Positions 1 through 9,113 of a stretch of DNA of 64,000 nucleotides are shown piece after piece. Each line of letters opens with the position of its first letter. Positions within the stretch are counted from its first letter, which is position 1. Source of the stretch: Dokdonella_A soli (GTDB lineage Bacteria > Pseudomonadota > Gammaproteobacteria > Xanthomonadales > Rhodanobacteraceae); contig NZ_BAAAEU010000007.1 of the NCBI RefSeq assembly GCF_039523175.1, forward strand, positions 62,001 to 126,000, given 5' to 3'. The notes beneath the pieces were generated by a model. It searched no databases. It saw only the letters and a program-made list of their open reading frames with translations, and had not been told where the DNA came from. A program made the position numbers and the translations under genes.

Positions 1-1011
1 AAGTTCGGCCAGGCAGTGGCTGCGCTGGTGCTGTTGATCTGGGCACTCGCGCGCGTACGCGACCGCGTCGACGCAAAGCGCGTGGCCGTGGCGATACTGC
101 TGTTCTTGCTGATAGCAGGGTCGAGCTACTTCCATGCCTGGCGCATCAGCGGCAATCCGCTGCTGCCGCTGTTCAACAATGTCTTCCAATCCCCGGTCAT
201 GGCGCCGCATCAGCTCGACGACGTGCGCTGGCATGCCGGTTTCAGTCCGACTCTCTTGTGGGCGATCACGTTCGATACGAAGCGTTATCTGGAGGCCGAG
301 CCAGGCGGGTACGGATTCGTGCTCGTGGCATTCGTCGGGGTATGGCTGCTGGCGTTGTGGCGACGCGAAACGCGCAGCCTTTCGCTGGCGGCTAGCGCCA
401 TCATCTTGTTGCCGCTACTACCTATGCAGTATGCGCGCTACGCCTTTCCGGGCGTGGCATTGCTCTTGGCGCCGCTGGTGATCACGGGCAGCACGGTGCT
501 TGGTGTACGCCGTTTCGCTTACGTCGGGTTTGCACTGTGTCTGTTGAACTTCGCGTTCCATGCCAATGCGAGTTGGGTCTTGAGCACTGTCGCGCGCAAG
601 CGCTTGCTCACGAATCTTGGCGATACCCAGCTCGTGTTGCAGCGCTTCGCGCCCGAGCGTTTGCTGATTGCAGAACTGCACGAGCGCGATCCGACCGATT
701 CCGTGGTGCTCGCCCTCAATCCCGAGGCACCCTATATCGCAGAATTGGCTGGCCGCGGACGCACGGTGTCCTGGTATTCGCCGACGCTGGAAGCGGCAAG
801 ATTCGATGCCGAAACCGATGCAAGCGGCCGCCGCTGGAAAAACCTGATCGACGCCACGCACGCCCGCTGGTTGCTGCTGCGCCCTGATCTACTCAGCCCG
901 GCACAGCGCGCAGCGCTTTCGCTCGGTGGGGCCCGGCAAGTCATTACTGCCGGCGTGGCCGAGCTGTGGTCGTGGGGCGATCCCGCCCTCGGCCGGACTG
1001 CACTCCCATGA
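1..1011 (+). CDS. Polytopic membrane protein, 5'-truncated by window edge
   Basis: The reading frame is open from base 1, so the N-terminus lies outside the window. The visible 336 residues begin with two hydrophobic helices, then a loop, then about four more helices (roughly residues 95-190). A soluble C-terminal part of about 140 residues follows and ends near a Trp-rich stretch. This layout resembles large glycosyltransferase-like or O-antigen-type membrane proteins with an extracytoplasmic tail, but no catalytic motif is visible in this part, so no activity is assigned. The stop overlaps the next start (ATGA), implying co-translation with the GtrA-family gene and supporting a role in surface glycan assembly. 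That role is inferred from context only. Confidence 0.6.
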   Translation, partial: KFGQAVAALVLLIWALARVRDRVDAKRVAVAILLFLLIAGSSYFHAWRISGNPLLPLFNNVFQSPVMAPHQLDDVRWHAGFSPTLLWAITFDTKRYLEAEPGGYGFVLVAFVGVWLLALWRRETRSLSLAASAIILLPLLPMQYARYAFPGVALLLAPLVITGSTVLGVRRFAYVGFALCLLNFAFHANASWVLSTVARKRLLTNLGDTQLVLQRFAPERLLIAELHERDPTDSVVLALNPEAPYIAELAGRGRTVSWYSPTLEAARFDAETDASGRRWKNLIDATHARWLLLRPDLLSPAQRAALSLGGARQVITAGVAELWSWGDPALGRTALP

Positions 1012-1388
1012 GTCTGCTACGCCAAGGACGACACTTTGCGCTTATCGGCGTCGCGCAATGGCTGCTGGACTGGGGCGTCATGGTGATGCTCAGTCGATCC
1101 GGTGCGCCCGTCGCCATAGCGAACGTCGCCGGAAGAGTTTGCGGAGCGCTGCTCGGCTTCTGGATGAATGGCTCGATCACGTTCTCGCGTGGCGGCGCAA
1201 GACCTGGTTGGCCGCAGCTCGCTCGCTACGTGATTCTTTGGTGCGCAAACGCCGCAATGAGCACAATCGCAGTCAGCATGATCGACGCGTCGCTCGGATT
1301 GCGTGGTGCGTGGTTCTTCAAGCCTCTGATCGACGGCATCCTAGCCATCGGCAGTTTTCTCGCGTCGCGGCACTGGGTTTACCGATGA
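1008..1388 (+). CDS. GtrA-family membrane protein
   Basis: A small protein of 126 residues with four predicted membrane helices and the GtrA-type pattern in the second helix region (FWMNGSITFSRG, matching the family's Phe/Asn...TF signature). GtrA-like proteins are thought to help move undecaprenyl-phosphate-linked sugars across the inner membrane for modification of O-antigen or other envelope polymers. The start ATG at 1008 overlaps the stop of the upstream membrane protein, so the two are probably made together. An in-frame upstream start at 966 exists, but it would lie inside the previous gene and adds a Pro/Arg-rich stretch that does not fit the family. No sugar can be assigned. Confidence 0.8.
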   Translation: MSLLRQGRHFALIGVAQWLLDWGVMVMLSRSGAPVAIANVAGRVCGALLGFWMNGSITFSRGGARPGWPQLARYVILWCANAAMSTIAVSMIDASLGLRGAWFFKPLIDGILAIGSFLASRHWVYR

Positions 1389-1497
1389 GGTAGTGCATGC
1401 CATCGTTCGTTGGGAGCAGGCTGCGGTTAAAGTTTCCCCACATTTACACATTGGTACGCCGCAGCATGGCCAGAGGTTCCATCTCCTTGTGGCCTAC

Positions 1498-2760
1498 CTA
1501 GTGTTCCAGCGAAGCACTGACGATGCGGTAGGCGAGAGCGCGCCGGTCGCCCGAATCCGACGCTGCGCCGGGTATCCAGGTGTGCGCGGCGCGAATCGAG
1601 AGCCCGACCTCCTCTCCGGCCCGTGCCTGCAAACGCAGCGATACAGGCGTGCGCATGCCCGGGCGCAGCGCCTGTGAGAACGTCTGCCCGCCAAGCTCGA
1701 TGCGCAACTCCTGCTCATTGCCGAGCTGCGGTGGCGACCAAAGCTCGAGGCGCAGGCCCTTGGCTGCACGCGTCGGCATGAGTCGCATGCTCATCTCGGC
1801 ACCGGCCCAGCCGTCCGGCCACAGTCCTTGCACGCCCGCCGGCTGAGTCGCATAACCTTGCAGCTCGAGACGCTGCGCACTGCGGGCCTCGCCAAGCGCA
1901 CGTTCCAGCGCATCGATCTGCGCACCAAAATGCTTCTCGCGATCGTAGAGGTAGCGCAACTGGGTGCGCAGACGACTGAAGCGTCCGGTCAATTCGCGCA
2001 CATCCGCGTCGCCCAATGTGTATCCGCCTCGCAGATGCGAAGGCATCACCTCGGGCACGTAGATTGTCGCGTGCGGTGGCGCCGTCTGTGCGGCGGGACG
2101 TTCGCGCGTGTAGAGATAGATCGCGAACGATTTGCGCGAGAGATGTGCGGAATCGGCCGGCAGGCGGATCTGCGAGAACCCGTGCCATGACGCTTCGGTC
2201 GTCTCGAAAATCGCGCAGGTGTTGAATGCGGGGGCGATCCCTACCGCGTGGTCGGCCGCCGCGTTCCACGGATCGGAGTGCAGTTCGAGCATGCCGCCCC
2301 ACGCCGCCGCCCAGTGCGGGTTGAGGTACACGATCAAGTTGAGACGCCGATGCCAACGCGTGCGCGGGTGGTAGTTGAAGTCCACATGCGCATCGAGACT
2401 TTGTCCATCGCGATTCTCGTGCGTCCCTCCACCAATGTAGTCGGGATCGTAGAGAAGATCGGGAATGCCGGTCGCGCGCGATACGAAATCGAGGAATTCC
2501 GCAGTCTGCAGGTAGCGATCCAGTACGCGATAGCTTTCCGAGATGTCGCGCACGTCCATGCGCACGGCCTTGCCGCCGACCTCGCCCATCTCGTTCAGCG
2601 CGTGACGGTCCTCGAAACGAGGGAAGTCGGCGAGCAGCTTTTCGCACAGCGAACGGTCAAGGAAATCGGGTATCACCACGTGGCGGAACGGCTGGGCCGC
2701 GACGAACCGGCGTTCGATTTCGTCCGCTTGCCTGAGGTTGACCGGATCAATGCACGACAT
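1498..2760 (-). CDS. 2-oxoglutarate/Fe(II)-dependent oxygenase (prolyl-hydroxylase-like fold)
   Basis: A protein of 420 residues taken from the Met that begins MSCIDPV; a Met ten codons upstream is also in frame. Residues about 20-220 carry the hallmarks of a prolyl-4-hydroxylase-like dioxygenase. These are an HxD iron-binding pair (H125, D127 in AHVDFNYH), a distal His (H193 in SWHGFS) and a 2-oxoglutarate-binding Arg (R209 in LSRKSFAIYLY). The remaining 200 residues hold a helical linker and a C-terminal beta-rich domain of unknown role, reminiscent of a binding module. The gene is divergent from a methyltransferase gene only 64 bp away, within a glycan-type neighbourhood. The substrate is not known; hydroxylation of a sugar, lipid or peptide is possible. 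Confidence 0.75.
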   Translation of the reverse strand: MSCIDPVNLRQADEIERRFVAAQPFRHVVIPDFLDRSLCEKLLADFPRFEDRHALNEMGEVGGKAVRMDVRDISESYRVLDRYLQTAEFLDFVSRATGIPDLLYDPDYIGGGTHENRDGQSLDAHVDFNYHPRTRWHRRLNLIVYLNPHWAAAWGGMLELHSDPWNAAADHAVGIAPAFNTCAIFETTEASWHGFSQIRLPADSAHLSRKSFAIYLYTRERPAAQTAPPHATIYVPEVMPSHLRGGYTLGDADVRELTGRFSRLRTQLRYLYDREKHFGAQIDALERALGEARSAQRLELQGYATQPAGVQGLWPDGWAGAEMSMRLMPTRAAKGLRLELWSPPQLGNEQELRIELGGQTFSQALRPGMRTPVSLRLQARAGEEVGLSIRAAHTWIPGAASDSGDRRALAYRIVSASLEH

Positions 2761-2824
2761 GGATGCTTCCCGAACAAGGTCACGTGGCATTATACGAATC
2801 CCCCTGTACTTGCAGACTCCCCGG

Positions 2825-3622
2825 ATGGCGCTCGATTTCCTGCTCGGATCCCCTTGTCGTGCCTGCGGGCGCCGCGCCCGCCTGCGGCGGCTCGGCGAAG
2901 TCGCGCCAACGCATCCCGGTTCGTTCCATACGCAACGCTTCGAACTCGTCCATTGCGAGCGTTGCGACGTGATCTATCTCGACCCGCCCCCCACCCCCGA
3001 CGATTTACGCGTGCTCTACGAAGAGTCGGTGCAGTTTGCGGACCCGCACTATACGGACCCCGAGCGCGTCGCCAGCATTCTCGAGTACTACGGCGGCGCC
3101 GTGCGCGGGCTCGGCCTGCTGCCGGCGCCCGGTGAACGCGTGCTGGAGATCGGCGCGGGCCTTGCCTGGGTATCGCGCGCCTGCAAGGTGCTCGAACCCC
3201 GCGTGGTCACCGTCGCCCAGGACGTGAGCGCCGAATGCGAGGCAGGATGCGAATGGGTCGATCAGTACCACGTCGGCACGATCGCCACACTCGACAACCG
3301 CGAACCGTTCCGCCTGGCGTCGATGACGCATGTCATCGAACACCTCGTCGATCCCGCCGCGATGCTCGGCGAAGTCGCCAAGCGGCTCGCTCCGGGCGGC
3401 AAGCTGTTCATCACCGCGCCGTTCCGGCCGACCGGCTGGCGTCTGAGTGACGGCCTCGCCGGATGGCGCGACTACTCCTACCTCCATGTGCCGGCGCACG
3501 TCACCTACTTCTCGCGCGCATGGTTCGACAGCGAGGCGCCGCGCCACCGACTGCGCGTCGCGCACTGGGATGCGACGCACGAGCATGGGCAGGCGTTCGA
3601 GCTCGTGCTGGCGAAGTCTTGA
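2825..3622 (+). CDS. Class I SAM-dependent methyltransferase with N-terminal zinc ribbon
   Basis: A protein of 265 residues beginning MALDFLLGSPC. Cys11, Cys14, Cys44 and Cys47 form two CxxC pairs that would make a zinc ribbon. A methyltransferase_11-type domain follows, with SAM-binding motif I at about residues 106-112 (VLEIGAG) and a post-motif 'APGGKLFITAPF' near residue 210. This architecture is common in methyltransferases acting on nucleotide sugars or surface polysaccharide in Gram-negative bacteria. In-frame upstream Met codons from 2738 would overlap the divergent oxygenase gene and lack family-like sequence, so the start at 2825 is preferred. The exact substrate cannot be read from the sequence. 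Confidence 0.75.
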   Translation: MALDFLLGSPCRACGRRARLRRLGEVAPTHPGSFHTQRFELVHCERCDVIYLDPPPTPDDLRVLYEESVQFADPHYTDPERVASILEYYGGAVRGLGLLPAPGERVLEIGAGLAWVSRACKVLEPRVVTVAQDVSAECEAGCEWVDQYHVGTIATLDNREPFRLASMTHVIEHLVDPAAMLGEVAKRLAPGGKLFITAPFRPTGWRLSDGLAGWRDYSYLHVPAHVTYFSRAWFDSEAPRHRLRVAHWDATHEHGQAFELVLAKS

Positions 3623-3728
3623 GCGGAGATCCCACACGCCCCGCGAATGGGAGCCGCACGCGTGCGTCAAAGGCGGCTCATGCGTCAAGTGCAGCGATCC
3701 GCGACCAGAACTGCATCCACAAGCCCAC

Positions 3729-5624
3729 ATGGACGTTCCCTTGACATCCTCATCCTCCCGTTCGGTACACGCATCGACGCTGTCGCTGACGCTACGCAAG
3801 CTGACACGCTGGATCACGGTCACAGTGTTCGCGTGCGGTGCGGCGCTCTGGCTCTGGACTTCGCTGATCGCTATTGCAAACTTTGCATTCCGCTATCCTG
3901 CGTTTGACCAGTTCCGCCTGTATCGCCTCTATCTCGGCCTGCCGTTCCCAACCAACGCGATTCAGCTCGAAAACGGCCACCGACCGATTCTCCCGGCCCT
4001 AGTTCGCCTCGCTGAAATTCGCTGGTTCGACGCCGACCAGATCCTGCAAATCGTCGCCGGGTGTAGCGCAGCGTTGCTGGCTTTGATCGCGATCGTTGTC
4101 ACGATCGCACGTGAAAAGACCATCCCGGCAACCACGCGCGCAGGCGCTTGTCTGCTCGCGGTGATCGCGCTGTTCTGGCTCGGCAATGCACGCATGCTTA
4201 TGCATGGCAACGAACTCGTGCACACGTATTTCGTGGTCCTGTTTACGGCGCTCGCCGTCCTCGCGGTCCATGCGGCGCGCCTGCGTAGCCCGGTGTTCTG
4301 GATGGGTCTGGCCGGCCTCTGCTGCTTCGCGGCGACCTTCAGCTTCGGCACCGGCATGGCGAGCTTCGGTGCGGTGCTTCTGCTCGGCGTGATCCTGCGC
4401 CTGCGTTTGCGTGATCTCGCGATTCCCGTCGGCCTTCTCGTCGTCGCACTGACGATCTATCTGCTGGGTCTGCCCGGGAACGACGGAGTGCGCGGCACGC
4501 TTCTGCTCGACCCAATCGGAAATCTTGCTGTGCTCACGCGCTGGTTGTCGGCGCCATGGATGCGCACATGGCTTGGGCACACCGATCCGTCCATCGAACC
4601 CTGGCTGCAGTCATCCTTGCTGTCCTCCACATTGGGTCAACCGCTCGTCATCAGCGCGCGCTGGCTGGCTTCTCCATTTGGTGAAGGTGGAGCGATGCTG
4701 GAAAGCGTGGTCATCGGCGGCATTGGCGTGTGCGCGCTCCTGGTTGCGTCGGTCCATGCCTGGCGTCGCGGCAAGAGTCTGTCCGCAACGCGTGTGCTTG
4801 CATTTGGCCTGTCCGCTTTCGGGATCGGTGTGGCGGTGATCGTATGTTTCGCGCGGCTGCACGCATTCGGAACCTCGCCAAGCCAGGTCTTCGCCGATCG
4901 CTATCTTCCGTGGAGCTGCCTGTTCTGGCTTGGTCTCGCCTTGTACGCGATTGCCGGCCGGGGACCTCGTCCGGTCTGGCGCACAGCGGGAGTCGCCTGT
5001 GCGGTCGTCCTGACAGCGCTGGCCGCACTGCCGTCCCACCGCGCATTGGCCGGATGGAGCGCCGCAGTGTCCCGCCATATCCAGCAGTCCGCCGTCGCCG
5101 CGCAACTGGGCATCTGGGATGCCGCGCGGCTCGACTACGAACCCGCGGCCACCAACGACGATATTCGAACCAGCCTGGACTTGCTCAAGCAGCGGCACCT
5201 GTCGATGTTTGCCGAGCCCGCATTCAATCTTGTCGAGCATGGCTGGCACGCACCGGCGCAAATGCCTGCGCCGCTTGCCCGCGCCTATGCGCACGTCATG
5301 CGCGAATTCGACGATCCGCAGGGACATCGCCGCGTCGCCGATTTCGAGGGCTGGATGCCACGCGTCCGGGGAGTCCCGAGCGAGCCGGTGCTGGTCGTCG
5401 TCGATGCACAGGGCGCAATGCGTGGGCTCGCCAAGCTCAGTTTCATCGGACCCGGCAAGGATTCGCTGCGTTTCAATATCGCACACAAACGCGGATTCGA
5501 CGGTTATGTGCTCGATCCGCAAGCGGACGAGCATCTATCGGTACTGGTTCTGGACACGTCAAACACGCAAGTTCTCGCGACCATACCGCTGCACGTACCG
5601 AACGACTCGACTCCGGGTGGTTGA
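3729..5624 (+). CDS. Large polytopic membrane protein of unknown function
   Basis: A protein of 631 residues from the ATG that begins MDVPLTSSSS. About ten hydrophobic segments span residues 25-430, and a soluble C-terminal domain of about 170 residues follows. The plan (a short first loop with an ENGHRP motif after helix 1, multiple helices, a C-terminal extracytoplasmic domain) is typical of uncharacterised proteins encoded with polysaccharide genes and of GT-C-like enzymes. A catalytic acidic pair is not clear. The open frame extends upstream to 3447, but that part overlaps the methyltransferase gene in another frame and is Arg/Ser-rich shadow. It is probably part of the same surface-glycan locus. 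Confidence 0.65.
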   Translation: MDVPLTSSSSRSVHASTLSLTLRKLTRWITVTVFACGAALWLWTSLIAIANFAFRYPAFDQFRLYRLYLGLPFPTNAIQLENGHRPILPALVRLAEIRWFDADQILQIVAGCSAALLALIAIVVTIAREKTIPATTRAGACLLAVIALFWLGNARMLMHGNELVHTYFVVLFTALAVLAVHAARLRSPVFWMGLAGLCCFAATFSFGTGMASFGAVLLLGVILRLRLRDLAIPVGLLVVALTIYLLGLPGNDGVRGTLLLDPIGNLAVLTRWLSAPWMRTWLGHTDPSIEPWLQSSLLSSTLGQPLVISARWLASPFGEGGAMLESVVIGGIGVCALLVASVHAWRRGKSLSATRVLAFGLSAFGIGVAVIVCFARLHAFGTSPSQVFADRYLPWSCLFWLGLALYAIAGRGPRPVWRTAGVACAVVLTALAALPSHRALAGWSAAVSRHIQQSAVAAQLGIWDAARLDYEPAATNDDIRTSLDLLKQRHLSMFAEPAFNLVEHGWHAPAQMPAPLARAYAHVMREFDDPQGHRRVADFEGWMPRVRGVPSEPVLVVVDAQGAMRGLAKLSFIGPGKDSLRFNIAHKRGFDGYVLDPQADEHLSVLVLDTSNTQVLATIPLHVPNDSTPGG

Positions 5625-5642
5625 ACGAGCCGCCTTGCGTGG

Positions 5643-6341
5643 CTACGGCGCGTTTCGCTTGCGTTGCTCAGCAAGCGTCAACGCAACCTTGTCACGCAGG
5701 TACACCGGCAGCGCCTGCTCAGGCGCGACGCCCCCACCCTCGCGCGCGAGCGGTGCGGCGAGGCGCGCAATGTCGAGCGCTTGCGGATAGCGCTCGCCCT
5801 GAGCCCACAACGGCGCGGCCGGCAATCTCGCAGCGAGCGCATCGCGATAGCTCGCCCAGCCGCTGCCGATGACATTCCACGCCGCGGCCCCCGGCAATTG
5901 CAACGCGTCCGCCGAGCCGACGGATTCCACACCGATCGGTTCGACCCCACCCTCGCGCGTGCGCCGGAACGTGCCGGCGTAGACCTCGCCCATGCGCGCA
6001 TCGATCACCGCGAGAATCGCGGCGCCATTGTCGGGTGCCTGCAGCGCCAGCGCCGCAAGCGAGGATACCGGCACGACCGGAATGTCGAGCGCCAGCGCGA
6101 TGCCCTGCGCGGCCGAGATCGCGAGACGCACGCCGGTGAATGCGCCCGGGCCGCAGCCGACCGCTATCGCGTCGAGATCACGCCGTTTGATCCCGGCTTC
6201 GGCGAACAGCTCGTCGCACATCGGCAGCAGCAGCTCGGCATGCCGGCGCGGTGCAAGTTCGCTGCGCGTGAACGCACGCTCTCCAGCAAGCAGCGCGGCG
6301 GAACAGCATTCGGTGGCGGTCTCGATCGCGAGCAGGTTCAT
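5643..6341 (-). CDS. tsaB: tRNA N6-threonylcarbamoyladenosine synthesis protein TsaB
   Basis: A protein of 232 residues starting MNLLAIETATECCSAAL, which is the ASKHA-type first phosphate-binding strand of TsaB. The motifs R-H-A-E-L-L-L-P and GCGPGAFTGVRLA at about residues 37-80 match TsaB/YeaZ, including the segment that contacts TsaD. TsaB scaffolds TsaD and TsaE in making the t6A modification at position 37 of ANN-decoding tRNAs in the cytoplasm. The start at 6341 is chosen because it begins the conserved strand; upstream sequence in the same frame is Arg/Pro-rich and unlike the family. The gene stands alone between a membrane protein and a divergent gene. Confidence 0.93.
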   Translation of the reverse strand: MNLLAIETATECCSAALLAGERAFTRSELAPRRHAELLLPMCDELFAEAGIKRRDLDAIAVGCGPGAFTGVRLAISAAQGIALALDIPVVPVSSLAALALQAPDNGAAILAVIDARMGEVYAGTFRRTREGGVEPIGVESVGSADALQLPGAAAWNVIGSGWASYRDALAARLPAAPLWAQGERYPQALDIARLAAPLAREGGGVAPEQALPVYLRDKVALTLAEQRKRNAP

Positions 6342-6472
6342 GGCCGCGAGTTTATCCGGCCCCGCTCCGCGCGTGCGGGCGACTGGGTGCCGGGCCGCTT
6401 TTGACACCACCTCAACGCGGCCGGTGGTAGGCTCGGGCCACCTGACGTGATCGATGACGGGAGGTCGAGGTG

Positions 6473-6988
6473 ATGAATCCGATCGGTGATCGTTTGATCT
6501 GGCTGGTACTGGGACTCGTGGTCGGCTGGCTATCCGGCTGGCTGGTATTCGGATGGCGACGCGGCAAGGCCCCACCTGCCCCCCGCGCGGAGCTGCACCC
6601 TGCGATGCCGACCACCGTGGCGGCGCCGGCCGAAGCGCTGCCGGAACACGTCGAGGCGGTCGCGTCCTCGCGCCTGATCGACGTCGGCGCGGCTCGTGCG
6701 GCCGGCTTCAACATGAAGCACGCCGACGACCTGACCATCATCGAAGGCATCGGACCGAAGATCGATGAGCTGTTCCGCGCGAACGGCGTCGCCAGCCTCG
6801 TGCAGGTCGCACATCTGGGCGTGCAGGACATGCTCTACATTCTCGAGCGCGGCGGCCCGAGCTTCCACCTCGCCAATCCCGACACCTGGGCCGAGCAGGC
6901 GCGGCTGGCCTCGGAAAATCGCTGGAAGGAACTCAAGCACCTGCAGGAAGAACTGATCGGCGGGATCAGCCCGACAGCCGGAACCTGA
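6473..6988 (+). CDS. Membrane-anchored protein with helix-hairpin-helix-like domain
   Basis: A protein of 171 residues. One membrane helix (residues 7-27, with internal GxxxG-type glycines) is followed by a Pro/Ala-rich linker (30-65). A compact domain then contains LTIIEGIGPKIDELFRANGV at 88-107, the classic helix-hairpin-helix-like pattern also seen in small 'predicted 5' to 3' exonuclease-like' proteins and in ribosomal-L21-like or NADH-dehydrogenase-associated proteins. A strong ribosome-binding site (GGAGG) precedes ATG 6473; a GTG one codon earlier is also possible. The domain might bind nucleic acid or protein near the inner membrane, but there is no direct functional clue. Confidence 0.7.
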   Translation: MNPIGDRLIWLVLGLVVGWLSGWLVFGWRRGKAPPAPRAELHPAMPTTVAAPAEALPEHVEAVASSRLIDVGAARAAGFNMKHADDLTIIEGIGPKIDELFRANGVASLVQVAHLGVQDMLYILERGGPSFHLANPDTWAEQARLASENRWKELKHLQEELIGGISPTAGT

Positions 6989-7036
6989 TCCCGCGGGAAC
7001 ATTCAGGATTCGACGAAAAGCGACTCCGTAAGCGAC

Positions 7037-9076
7037 TCACTTCCGGAGCGCGGGCGCCAGGTCCCACACCCGTACCTCGAACGGCTGCAACTTCAGCGGC
7101 GTGGCCTGGCCGGCGTGCAGCGGCTGCGGGGCGCCCAGGGTGTAGACCGGTGTCGCTATCCAGTCCCGCGTCGCTCCTTGAGGCAGTTCCAGCGCGTGCT
7201 CCACATCCAGCGCGAATTCCTGCGGCTGGTCGCCCGGATTGCGCAGCGCAACCACTGCACGACCCGGGGCCCATGACGCCCAGCCGTAGACCTGCAGGCG
7301 CGCCGGATCGCCACCGATCCAGTGGCTGTCACGCAGCACGGCCGCGCGTTCACGCGCCCACTTCGCGGCGGCGGCGAGGTCATCCCAGTTCTGCGCGGTG
7401 AGCAGGTCGGGCGAGACGTACATCTCCTGCAGGCCGGTGCCGCCGGCGAAATACGAGCGCACTTCGTCGGCGAAGTCGTTGTGCGGATCCGCGTTCAAAC
7501 CCTGCGCCTTGCGCGCGTAGATGATGCCGTGGAGCATCAGTGAATTCAGCGGGAACATCGGGCCCTGACGCACGATGCCACCGTAGGTGTCGGCGTCGCG
7601 ATAGGTGATCCAGCGCTGGCGGTCGCTACCGACGCCGGCGAAAGAATGATCCTCGCCGCCGCGCCAGATCGAGTCGGCGGTGCGCAGCCAGAACGGCGAC
7701 GGCCAGGTGCCGGTGGTGAGGTTGATGAACAAGTCCGGCTTCACCGCGCGCAAGTCGTTGATGAGCGCGATCGCCGCCGCGAAATCGCTGTCGAATTCGC
7801 TGCCCGGCGTGACCTTGTCCGGGCTGCCGGTGCCGTCGAGCTTGAACTGGTTGATGCCGTACCGCTTCAGCAGGTTCAGCGCCGCATCGTGAAACAGCGG
7901 GTAGTACTTCCTGCCCGACAGGGCGATGCCCTGGTCGTCCACTTCGTACCCCCCCGCCTTGGCGGTGGCAAGACGCTCCTCGCGCGGCGGGCCGTAGCCG
8001 CCCCAGGGCGACAGCCAGACGCCCGGTTCGGCGCCGAACTTCCCGGCCGCCTCGCGCACCGGTGTGAAGCCGTGCGGAAAGTCCTTGCTGAATTGCCATA
8101 GGTGCGCGTGGTCGTCCCAGCCGTCATCGAACAGGAACGAGTCCATCTTCACGCCGCGGTCCTGCACCAGCTGCTTGCCGTACGCGTCGATCACGTTGAC
8201 CGCTTCGGCCTCGGTGTACGGCGTGAAGTAGCCGATGTCGTACCAGGAGTTGTAGTGCAGGAAGGTGTGGAACGGCGCCGCGCGCTCGTTCTCGAGATAC
8301 GCCTGGAAGCCGCGGCGCAGCTGGCCGTGCGGAGCCACGCCAAGCACCGCCGAATATTCCGTGGCGACGCCACCGCGCAGCGGCAGCACGCGTTTGAGCG
8401 AAGCGGTGGCGCGGCCGTTGATCGCGCGGGCCTGCGCCATTGGATGCTCGAAGCCGAAGAAGCGGTCGTCGGCGATCAGCGGCGAGCCATCGGCGGTGCC
8501 GTCGACCCAGGCGGCTTCGAGATCCAGGTCGATCAGCGTGACCGAGGCCAGGTCGATCGTCGCGTTTGACTCGAACGTCAGACTCTCGCGCACATAGTTG
8601 CTGCCGTCGCGCAGCAGCGCGCGCCAACGCACCTTGAGGCCGCTACCCGGATCCGTGAACCTGGCGTCGAGTGCGATGCCGGCACGGCGTTCGGCGGCAC
8701 GCGCCGCGCCGGGTGCGGCCGCGATCCGGTTGCAGCGGAGCGCGCCATCAAGCCGGAAGTTACTTGCATCGAGCTTCTTGCCGCCGCGCGGAAGCACCGA
8801 AAACAGCTCGCCGTTCAATGCGTGCCTTGCGGCGGCAAAGGCGTTGTCGAATTCAGCCGGGCGCACGCTCTTGCCGTTGATGGCCACGCCGAAACGCAGC
8901 GCGCCATTGGTCAGCTCGGCGTGGCTCGCATCGGTCCGGCAATGCGCGGCGCCGGGATCGCTCGGCAGCCATGGCGCTGGCAGTGTGGCCGCAGGACTCG
9001 TCCCGGCCATCACATCGACAGAGACGAGTGCAGCAGCCGCGGCGAACGCGGCGCTAAAAAACAGAAATCGGTTCAT
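7037..9076 (-). CDS. Secreted glycoside hydrolase, clan GH-D (alpha-galactosidase-like)
   Basis: A protein of 679 residues with a signal peptide (MNRFLFFSAAFAAAAAL..., cleaved about residue 24). An N-terminal beta-sandwich (to about 250) is followed by a TIM barrel with SFLFDDGWDDH at the usual substrate-binding aspartates, and INQFKLDGTG with Asp414 in the position of the GH27/GH36 nucleophile. A C-terminal beta domain follows. It would act in the periplasm or outside the cell to release alpha-linked galactose or N-acetylgalactosamine-type residues; the family is recognised, the linkage is not. It is the third gene of a short operon after a sugar pyrophosphorylase-like and an anomeric-kinase-like gene, which fits scavenging of a sugar released from glycans. 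Confidence 0.75.
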   Translation of the reverse strand: MNRFLFFSAAFAAAAALVSVDVMAGTSPAATLPAPWLPSDPGAAHCRTDASHAELTNGALRFGVAINGKSVRPAEFDNAFAAARHALNGELFSVLPRGGKKLDASNFRLDGALRCNRIAAAPGAARAAERRAGIALDARFTDPGSGLKVRWRALLRDGSNYVRESLTFESNATIDLASVTLIDLDLEAAWVDGTADGSPLIADDRFFGFEHPMAQARAINGRATASLKRVLPLRGGVATEYSAVLGVAPHGQLRRGFQAYLENERAAPFHTFLHYNSWYDIGYFTPYTEAEAVNVIDAYGKQLVQDRGVKMDSFLFDDGWDDHAHLWQFSKDFPHGFTPVREAAGKFGAEPGVWLSPWGGYGPPREERLATAKAGGYEVDDQGIALSGRKYYPLFHDAALNLLKRYGINQFKLDGTGSPDKVTPGSEFDSDFAAAIALINDLRAVKPDLFINLTTGTWPSPFWLRTADSIWRGGEDHSFAGVGSDRQRWITYRDADTYGGIVRQGPMFPLNSLMLHGIIYARKAQGLNADPHNDFADEVRSYFAGGTGLQEMYVSPDLLTAQNWDDLAAAAKWARERAAVLRDSHWIGGDPARLQVYGWASWAPGRAVVALRNPGDQPQEFALDVEHALELPQGATRDWIATPVYTLGAPQPLHAGQATPLKLQPFEVRVWDLAPALRK

Positions 9077-9113
9077 ACGCGACCTCGGAGGAGTCTTGTT
9101 GACGATGATTCGA

